Shown: positions 61,301-64,000 of the stretch, one piece after another | Numbering within the stretch: position 1 is the stretch's first letter | Layout of the letters: every line of letters begins with the position of its first letter | DNA from: Andrena cerasifolii | Taxonomy: Eukaryota; Arthropoda; Insecta; Hymenoptera; Andrenidae | Assembly (NCBI RefSeq): GCF_050908995.1 | Contig: NC_135126.1 | Location: 4,774,001-4,838,000, forward strand | Length of the DNA: 64,000 nucleotides | Direction of reading: 5' to 3' | Program-made: the position numbers and the translations under genes | Notes under the pieces: model-generated | Told to the model about the DNA's origin: nothing | What the model saw: the letters and a program-made list of their open reading frames with translations, nothing else | Databases searched by the model: none

Positions 61301-62492
61301 CTTGCATTCCCGAAATGTTTTTAGTAATGATTCGTGCACAACTGAACGGTGTATCGTATTTTACAGGTATATGCAAATGGATACCTCCCACGAGATGTAG
61401 AATTTAAAGTAGTGGAGCAACATCCAACCTCTTTCAACGTAACATTACATAGAGCGAACGTAAGTACAATATGAAACATAGTTTAAATATTATTTTCGTC
61501 TTCAAGCAACCCTATTTTGTTTCATGATTTTATGTCAACCTTTAATATCCATTATACACTAATAAGCTGACACGCTATCGTTGTATCTGGGTTACTAGAT
61601 ACGTTAAAAAATTTAAATTACAATATCTCCAAAATGAAGGCCCATTTTGCAAAAAGCCGAAACGGTATTTGCATGCTACATGAGTTAACATGGGGGTCTA
61701 ACAAAAAACATAATGTCTCGTGACTGGCAATTAGGTATGTGATAATGGGAAAAAAACATATTTTAATGTGACCGATGAAAAATGTGTTAAATACGGGTGT
61801 TAACATTAGAAGCAACATTATTGTCAATCTTTCACAAAACACCGATATTATTATTATCATTATTATTATTATTATTGAAAATAAACGGGCATAGCCCAAT
61901 AAAAAGCATAGTTACATCGACGTGATCGGATTTTCCTGGCACAATCGTCGGAATAGCTCCCCCTTAAAAAAGAAAGTGCTACCAGAAAAAGTCGACATAG
62001 TCTACGTACGAACTAAAACCAATAATTACGCGATTCATTAGGTCAAGTGACCCATATTTTGATTTGAAATTGCGGGATACGAAAGGTGACCTTTTTCTGA
62101 CGTATCTGGTAGGAGCATATAGATCAACGAGTTCCAGTAGTGCAGAACAATTAATTTCGCTGTTAATGATCTTAAATAGAAAGGACATATCTGTTACAGT
62201 CCTACGCGCAGTAAGGGTTGTCATATTTAGTTTAATAAGTATCGATGCAACATCATATGATATTGTTCGGTTTATGAAGCCTTTCGTTCGTTTGTGTCAA
62301 TAATAGAGACACCCAAGCGAAGACGAGAACGGATCGAGCTTCTACAACGGAAACAGGGACCACGTACATCGAGATCACGTGATACATTTTCGACCACATC
62401 CTGGAACCAACACAGCTTCTGACTCAAACAATGGAATTTTCTCGTCCCTCAGTAACGGATTTAACTCCTTCGTTACAAATTGGTTTGGATGA
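55341..62492 (+). CDS. Secreted metallocarboxypeptidase, M14 N/E subfamily (CPM/CPE/CPN-like), 484 aa
   Basis: Eight exons: 55341-55584, 56202-56335, 58048-58184, 58437-58624, 59858-60153, 60803-60979, 61367-61459 and 62307-62492; phases agree. Residues 1-22 are a signal peptide. The M14 domain has zinc ligands His111 and Glu114 (IHGNEAVGRE) and His218 (GSLHGGALVASYPFD), the substrate-binding NRNFPD and the catalytic Glu312 (EITLELSCCKYPP). A C-terminal transthyretin-like domain (about 334-423; RGFVIDENGNPIERA) is diagnostic of the N/E subfamily. Such enzymes trim C-terminal Arg/Lys from peptides outside the cell or in the secretory route. The intron after exon 5 uses a GC donor (GCG|GCAAGT), chosen because only this keeps the frame. 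The exon 5 acceptor is the first of two closely spaced AGs. The last ~20 residues (FSSLSNGFNSFVTNWFG) could form an amphipathic helix; there is no obvious GPI signal. Confidence 0.92.
55746..56096. mobile_element. Palindromic MITE, family P (copy 2)
   Basis: GGTGTCCCATAACCAGCGCT at 55746 is mirrored by AGCAGTTATGGGACACC ending at about 56094. It contains GATATCGCGCTTCGTTTTCGAG and GGGTACGCGTGCACCGAAA, the hallmark blocks of the family. It lies in intron 1 of the carboxypeptidase gene. Confidence 0.7.
56413..56600 (+). mobile_element. Half-copy of MITE family P (copy 3)
   Basis: Starts CAGGGTGTTTCACTACAG at 56413 and keeps ATATCGCGCTTCGTTTTCGAG and GTACACGTGCACTAGAG, but the mirrored half is not found next to it. 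It lies in intron 2 of the carboxypeptidase gene. Confidence 0.6.
57064..57360. repeat. GC-rich dispersed repeat, copy 2
   Basis: AGCGTCGCGCGGTATCCCTGGCAACGC at 57077 is partly mirrored at 57210-57245 (GCGTTGTCAGGGATACCGTGCGACGCT), and the right part (GCCCGGCTAGCCCGTTATGG, GGCGCGTGAGGGGCCCCTGC) matches the repeat at 33190-33440 on the other strand. It is non-coding, in intron 2 of the carboxypeptidase gene. Confidence 0.6.
60360..60470. repeat. Diverged fragment of MITE family P (copy 4)
   Basis: ATATGAACCTTCGATTTCAAGAAAATTAATTTTG and GAGTACGCGTGCACCTAGA (quoted in part) recall the family core but with several substitutions. It lies in the GC-AG intron of the carboxypeptidase gene. Confidence 0.4.
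61846..61876. repeat. (ATT)n microsatellite
   Basis: About ten ATT units with one ATC interruption, in the last intron of the carboxypeptidase gene. Confidence 0.8.
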
Positions 62493-64000
62493 TTTTATAT
62501 AACATAATGAATACTTGGTTCAATTGCACCCTTGTTACTTCATACAAATGTCCCATCGACTCGATTATGACCATGCAAAAATTGAGACCAGAATTTTTAA
62601 TAGTAGGCGATTATACTGCGAACGGGAGCAACAAAACGTTTTTAAAATATTTAAATATATTAGTAAAATATTTAAATATAATATATAAACAGTGTTAAAT
62701 ATTTAAATATTTTATTATAGAAAATATTATGGTTATTTGTTACTCGATTGCGTTATAGGCGGAACCGTAAAAATTAATGTTTAAAAATAAAGCCAATTCG
62801 CATGACGACGATAATTTTTAGAAATGTCGAAAAAAATATAAAAAAATTGATACTGCTCAATAATTCCAGTTTAAATTTTAGATACTTTGGTACAGTACAG
62901 ATGAAAATTCTTTTTGATATGTTCTTCTTCTCCTGATTTTCTAATCTACTTCAATAATAAAATTTATCTTTTATATTTACTTTCAGTACTATTTACAGAA
63001 ATACAATATATTAGCTATTTTAGTTTTTCGTCCCGTGTGCTGCGTAAAAATTATGATCTACGTTAGGAGTTCACGAAATATTTATTAACGTATTAAAACA
63101 GGCATCTGTCATTTAATATCGAAATAAAATATTACATGATAAATTATACATATTTATAATACGAGTTAAAAGTGATGTATACAATTCTGCGGAATGTAGT
63201 CATTATTTATTGCTCGGAATTTTCCACGTGTATTATAAAATTTTGTGCTGCCCTCAATTTAAATTGCAATATAGGGTTCTTTTTCATCTAAAACTCTAAA
63301 CAAAAAATATATTTGATAAAATCATCAGAACTGTTTGTTTACAGTAATAGCATTTTTCTAGGACATTTAATACGCAAAGATACTAGATCACAAGATAATT
63401 ATATGTGTTAAGAGAAAAGTACGTTTGTAGGCATGTTAAGAAATCTGTTAACATTTTGAACACAGCATTCATGTAGATAAACTGGTAACAGATATTATTC
63501 TAACGAGACGTGCATGTGTTCAGTACAGTCGATTAACAATAACTGCAATATATTTATCAACTACTTTAATTTTATAACATTGCCTAAAGTATGTATGTTT
63601 TTTAGGTAACAATGTTTCATGACATACTTTTAGAGGCAATCTTACAATTAAAAATACTGAATAAAATTTTCGCATTAATCTATTAGCCTACGTTTAAAAC
63701 GTGTATAAGGCAAATCATATACTATTATTAGTATAAGATTTATCTTCTTCTATGAAAGCAAAGTATCTTTTATGAAATAATTGATTTTTCAAAATTATAT
63801 ATTTGAGCAGAAAAAAATTATTTTCTATTGAGTTAATACCTTTGATATACCAATTTGAGCTTATTATATAAAACGATTCATTATAACTTTGAAACATTAT
63901 GTTCGTAGATATTTACATAATCTTTCCAATTTTATTAAGACTCTTGTCTAGTCATTACTAAATTCAATTTTTAACCGATACAACATTAAATATTGACTTC
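62493..64000. other. 3'UTR and downstream AT-rich DNA of the carboxypeptidase gene
   Basis: No further exon is seen. AATAAA at about 62786 is a candidate polyadenylation signal. The interval 62640-62720 holds tandem AAATATTTAAATAT-type units. From about 63000 the sequence is AT-rich with no gene or transposon end that I can recognise. Confidence 0.5.

Noticed and set aside
62640..62720. CRISPR-like or satellite array
   Set aside because: Only AT-rich AAATATTTAAATAT units without spacers in a eukaryotic 3' region.

Overview
This window is nuclear DNA of an insect, most likely a hymenopteran (bee, wasp or sawfly). The evidence is AT-rich DNA, GT-AG introns from under 100 bp to several kb, insect-type gene families (CYP2-clan P450, SLC16 transporters, M14 carboxypeptidase) and a dense load of small fold-back DNA transposons. 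The order is inferred from general character; no species can be named.

Five protein-coding genes can be assembled exon by exon, with every splice phase agreeing. From left to right: (1) a secreted proline-rich protein of unknown function, plus strand, 1356-13654, first coding exon unresolved. (2) An SLC16/monocarboxylate-transporter-like gene, minus strand, 22956-14165, 9 coding exons, 570 aa. (3) A second SLC16 paralogue in tandem, minus strand, 33968-25677, 10 coding exons, 650 aa. (4) A single-exon NEDD8-specific cysteine protease (SENP8/Den1), minus strand, 39012-38335, 225 aa. (5) A complete CYP2-clan cytochrome P450, minus strand, 46708-40462, 8 exons, 498 aa. (6) A secreted metallocarboxypeptidase of the N/E subfamily, plus strand, 55341-62492, 8 exons, 484 aa, including a GC-AG intron. 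That makes six genes counting the proline-rich one. Genes 1 and 2 converge on a short shared 3' zone (13654 / 14165).

The two transporters are an old tandem duplication: exon 2 of the first (271 nt) equals exons 2+3 of the second (127+144 nt), the TM8 Asp-x3-Arg pair is kept in both, and the cytosolic loops have diverged completely. Both probably move small monocarboxylates or related organic anions across membranes. Nothing suggests that the six genes form one pathway.

Introns and intergenic DNA are full of mobile-element remains: a 2.7 kb perfectly bounded palindromic element in intron 1 of the first transporter, an inverted pair of tRNA-derived SINE copies, decayed Ty3/Gypsy, Copia and LINE fragments, several TIR/fold-back MITEs (two hAT-like with 8-bp target duplications, one flanked by TTAA), a repeatedly seen palindromic MITE family, and a 5S-rRNA-derived SINE with a 14-bp target-site duplication. 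No bacterial-style operon, CRISPR array or novel defence system is present; the most novel-looking items are the 5S-derived SINE, the large palindrome, and the intron differences between the tandem transporters.
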